Shown here one piece after another: positions 6,768 through 8,487 of a stretch of DNA of 8,487 nucleotides. How positions within the stretch are numbered: the first letter of the stretch is position 1; each line of letters starts with the position of its first letter. The position numbers and the translations under genes are program-made. The notes under the pieces were generated by a model. That model did not search any database and had not been told where the DNA came from. It worked only from the letters and a program-made list of their open reading frames with translations. This stretch comes from DATGMB01 sp035293845 (GTDB lineage: Bacteria > Acidobacteriota > Terriglobia > Bryobacterales > Bryobacteraceae): positions 1 to 8,487 of the forward strand of contig DATGMB010000310.1 of the NCBI GenBank assembly GCA_035293845.1, written 5' to 3'.

Positions 6768-6776
6768 AGGTTAGCA
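6768..6776 (-). promoter_or_regulatory. Possible extended -10 (TGC-TAACCT) for the secreted protein gene
   Basis: On the minus strand TGCTAACCT lies 15 bases before the ATG at 6752 and repeats the TGCTAAC string found in front of hisS. No -35 element is visible in the GC-rich upstream bases. If used, transcription would start within about ten bases of the ATG, which agrees with the absence of a Shine-Dalgarno site. Weak evidence on its own. Confidence 0.3.
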
Positions 6777-6793
6777 TGACGCGCGGCGTGGTT

Positions 6794-6818
6794 GCGGGGC
6801 GCGGCGTTTCAACCCCGC
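6794..6818. other. GC-rich stem-loop in the gap after the GH27 gene
   Basis: GCGGGG (6794-6799) and CCCCGC (6813-6818) are perfect inverted repeats around a 13-base loop, starting 20 bases past the GH27 stop in the minus direction. There is no T-run after the stem on either strand, so it is not a standard intrinsic terminator. A competing pairing of CCGC (6815-6818) with GCGG (6827-6830) is possible. It may mark the end of the GH27 message or be a repeat-type hairpin. Confidence 0.35.
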
Positions 6819-6838
6819 GGACATAAGCGGAAGGCACC

Positions 6839-8335
6839 TCAGCGCACCCGCAGCATCACCACGCCGTGTCCGGGAACGTCGGCCGAATACTCCGGCCCGG
6901 CCGCCTTCCCGTCGGTATGGCGCCACACATCGCGGATGCGCGAAGGCGGGTTGACCAATCCGGCATCCGCCCAGCGAAACGTCACGCGCGCATCCTGCGG
7001 CGCGCGGTTGAACACCGCCAGCGCGGTGTCGCCGCCCGCGAGTTCCCTGGTCCAGACCTCCCGCATGCCGGATTGCCACGCGCGTTTCCCCTGACGCCCC
7101 GCCGGGTCCTGATCGATCGCGATCACCTCGCGGTTCAGCACAATCTCGCGGATCGATGGCGTCATATTGCGGACGTCGTTGCCGGCGATCAGCGGCGCGG
7201 CGAGCATCGACCACAGGCTCATGTGCGTGCGGTATTCGGTGTCCGTCATGCCGCCGTTGCCGATTTCGAGCATGTCGGGATCGTTCCAGTGGCCGGGCCG
7301 CGCGAAGGGGGCGAGCGGGTACTGGCTGAATCCGATGCGGCTCATCGATTCCCACGTGTCGCGAATATCGCCACCAGTGCGCCAGAGATTTCCGCCGGCA
7401 TCGGCTCCCCATTTCCAGACCTCGCCGACGCCGTATTGGCAGATGCTGTAGACGATCGGGCGGCCGGAAGCGAGCAGCGCCTCGCCCATCTTCTGGTAGA
7501 CGGCCTGCATTTCCGAATCCTTGTAGATCATAAACGCACCGCACCAGTCGTACTTCAGGAAATCGATGCCCCAGGCGGCGTAGGTATTCGCGTCCTGCTG
7601 CTCGTGGCCGTAGCTGCCCTCATAGCCCTCGCAGGTGACGGGTCCGGGAGAAGAATAAATGCCGAGCTTCAGGCCCCTCGAATGGACGTAATCGGCGAGC
7701 GCTTTCATGTCTGGGAATTTGCGGTTGGGGTGGATCTCGCCGCGTGCGTCGCGCTCGCCCGCCCAGGTGTCGTCGATCGTCACGTAGACGTACCCGGCCT
7801 CGCGCATGCCGTTGCGCGCCATGGCATCGGCGATCTGCCGTACCGTGGCATCGTCGACGCGGTTGGCGAACTTGTTCCAACTGTTCCAGCCCATGGGTGG
7901 CGTGCGGGCGAGGCCGTTCCAGCGGACGGGGCGCAGCGGCGGCGGCGGAATGCGCGGCGGCAGAGCGCCTTCGCCGGCCGGAACGCGGCGGGCGATCAAC
8001 GTCGGGCCGGGGCCGGTGGCGAGGATCTCTTTGAGTTGCAGTTCATTGCCCGCGAGCTTGCCGCGATAGGTCTTACGCCGCTCGGTGCCGAGGATCGGCA
8101 TGCCCCCGCTGATCGTGAAACCGCCGGGTCCGCCGCTGCTGCGGTCGATCGTGAAGAGGTGCAGCGTCCAACGGATCGTGCCGGTGATGCGGCCGTCCTG
8201 CTGCTTGAGGTTGAGATACGTGCGCTGCACGGTGCCATCGCCATTGGGAATCGCGATCAGCCAGTTGCCGGTGAGGCTGGCGGCGGAGGCTGCCGCGGCC
8301 GTGAAACAAACCGAGAGGATGACGGACTTCATCAT
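6839..8335 (-). CDS. Secreted glycoside hydrolase family 27 enzyme (alpha-galactosidase type) with extra N-terminal domain
   Basis: A 498-residue protein from ATG at 8335. The frame stays open to 8473, but the upstream codons belong to a different gene in another frame, and a signal peptide (MMKSVILSVC..., likely cut after A16-S-A18) begins only here. Residues about 20-120 form an added beta-rich domain beginning LTGNWLIAIP; a proline-rich linker (about 127-138) leads to the GH27 TIM barrel, which opens TPPMGWNSWN (146-155). The catalytic nucleophile is D263 in FLKYDWC and the acid/base is D323 in RTGGDIRDTW; IDDTW (187-191), GLKLGIY (221-227) and WNDPDML (350-356) are also family marks. The C-terminal ~85 residues are the usual beta-sandwich. 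GH27 enzymes hydrolyse terminal alpha-Gal or alpha-GalNAc with retention. The substrate loop reads CQYG where human alpha-galactosidase A has CEWP, so exact specificity is open. It starts with an ATGA overlap on the preceding gene. Confidence 0.92.
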   Translation of the reverse strand: MMKSVILSVCFTAAAASAASLTGNWLIAIPNGDGTVQRTYLNLKQQDGRITGTIRWTLHLFTIDRSSGGPGGFTISGGMPILGTERRKTYRGKLAGNELQLKEILATGPGPTLIARRVPAGEGALPPRIPPPPLRPVRWNGLARTPPMGWNSWNKFANRVDDATVRQIADAMARNGMREAGYVYVTIDDTWAGERDARGEIHPNRKFPDMKALADYVHSRGLKLGIYSSPGPVTCEGYEGSYGHEQQDANTYAAWGIDFLKYDWCGAFMIYKDSEMQAVYQKMGEALLASGRPIVYSICQYGVGEVWKWGADAGGNLWRTGGDIRDTWESMSRIGFSQYPLAPFARPGHWNDPDMLEIGNGGMTDTEYRTHMSLWSMLAAPLIAGNDVRNMTPSIREIVLNREVIAIDQDPAGRQGKRAWQSGMREVWTRELAGGDTALAVFNRAPQDARVTFRWADAGLVNPPSRIRDVWRHTDGKAAGPEYSADVPGHGVVMLRVR

Positions 8336-8487
8336 GGGCTCGCACCGAGCGAACGGTGGATCTCGGGCCGGTATCCCCGCCGCAGACATTCGACGATCGG
8401 ACGCGGCGTCAGCACCGTGACCGCCGCGCCGGCCGGACGCGCGATCGCGCGCGCGTAGCCCTCCGGCGTCCATAATGCCAGCGTGTC
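8332..8487 (-). CDS. C-terminal end of an unrecognised protein (start outside window)
   Basis: An open frame enters from the right edge and ends at TGA 8334-8332, giving 51 residues that begin DTLALWTPEGYARAIARP and end RRGYRPEIHRSLGASP. It has no start inside the window. It reads as genuine coding sequence: about 80% of its codons end in G or C by hand count, against about two thirds for the competing frame over the same bases, and its stop overlaps the GH27 start in the classic ATGA arrangement, which implies translational coupling. I do not recognise the family. The coupling suggests that it is part of the same operon as the GH27 gene. Confidence 0.65.
   Translation of the reverse strand, partial: DTLALWTPEGYARAIARPAGAAVTVLTPRPIVECLRRGYRPEIHRSLGASP

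Noticed and set aside
6866..8458. Long plus-strand open frame of 530 codons opposite the GH27 gene
   Set aside because: Antisense to a clear GH27 enzyme with catalytic motifs; composition and lack of domains mark it as a shadow frame. The same holds for 4774-5988 (+), opposite hisS, and 1354-2508 (-), opposite the GH109 gene.
8336..8473. 46-residue N-terminal extension of the GH27 protein from ATG 8473
   Set aside because: Arg/Gly/Asp-rich sequence with no signal peptide, weaker codon bias than the competing frame, and a Sec signal begins exactly at the ATG overlapping the other frame's stop.

Overview
The window is GC-rich DNA from what looks like an Acidobacteriota soil bacterium, most likely of the Bryobacterales/Solibacter type. 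This placement is inferred from gene content (a Tat-exported GH109 enzyme, a secreted GH27 enzyme with an added N-terminal domain, adjacent hisS and aspS) and from a hairpin repeat I associate with that group. No rRNA or other decisive marker is present. No tRNA, CRISPR array or insertion sequence was seen.

Layout. Plus strand, 2-1275: the C-terminal part of an AAA/ABC-type ATPase is followed, with a one-base overlap, by a complete DUF4276 (TOPRIM-like) protein. This two-gene cassette has the architecture of ATPase-plus-nuclease phage-defence systems (OLD, PARIS, AbiL) and is the best candidate for an accessory system here. Its first gene is less GC-rich than the rest of the window. Plus strand, 1369-2697: a Tat-signal Gfo/Idh/MocA protein of glycoside hydrolase family 109. 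Everything to the right is on the minus strand, convergent with the GH109 gene. In transcription order (right to left) these are: the end of an unknown protein (8487-8332); a secreted GH27 alpha-galactosidase-type enzyme (8335-6839) that overlaps it by ATGA; an unrecognised secreted two-domain protein (6752-6081); hisS (6018-4777); aspS (4721-2943); and a doubtful small zinc-ribbon ORF (2930-2532) running into the end of the GH109 gene.

How the genes work together. hisS and aspS are housekeeping translation genes; AspRS carries a histidine typical of non-discriminating enzymes that also charge tRNA-Asn. The GH109 and GH27 enzymes are both predicted to be exported and to act on terminal alpha-linked Gal or GalNAc, so the neighbourhood may contribute to glycan scavenging, although they lie in different transcription units. 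Two minus-strand genes (hisS and the small secreted protein) lack a Shine-Dalgarno sequence and have the same TGCTAAC box 15-17 bases before the start codon, suggesting short-leader or near-leaderless transcripts.
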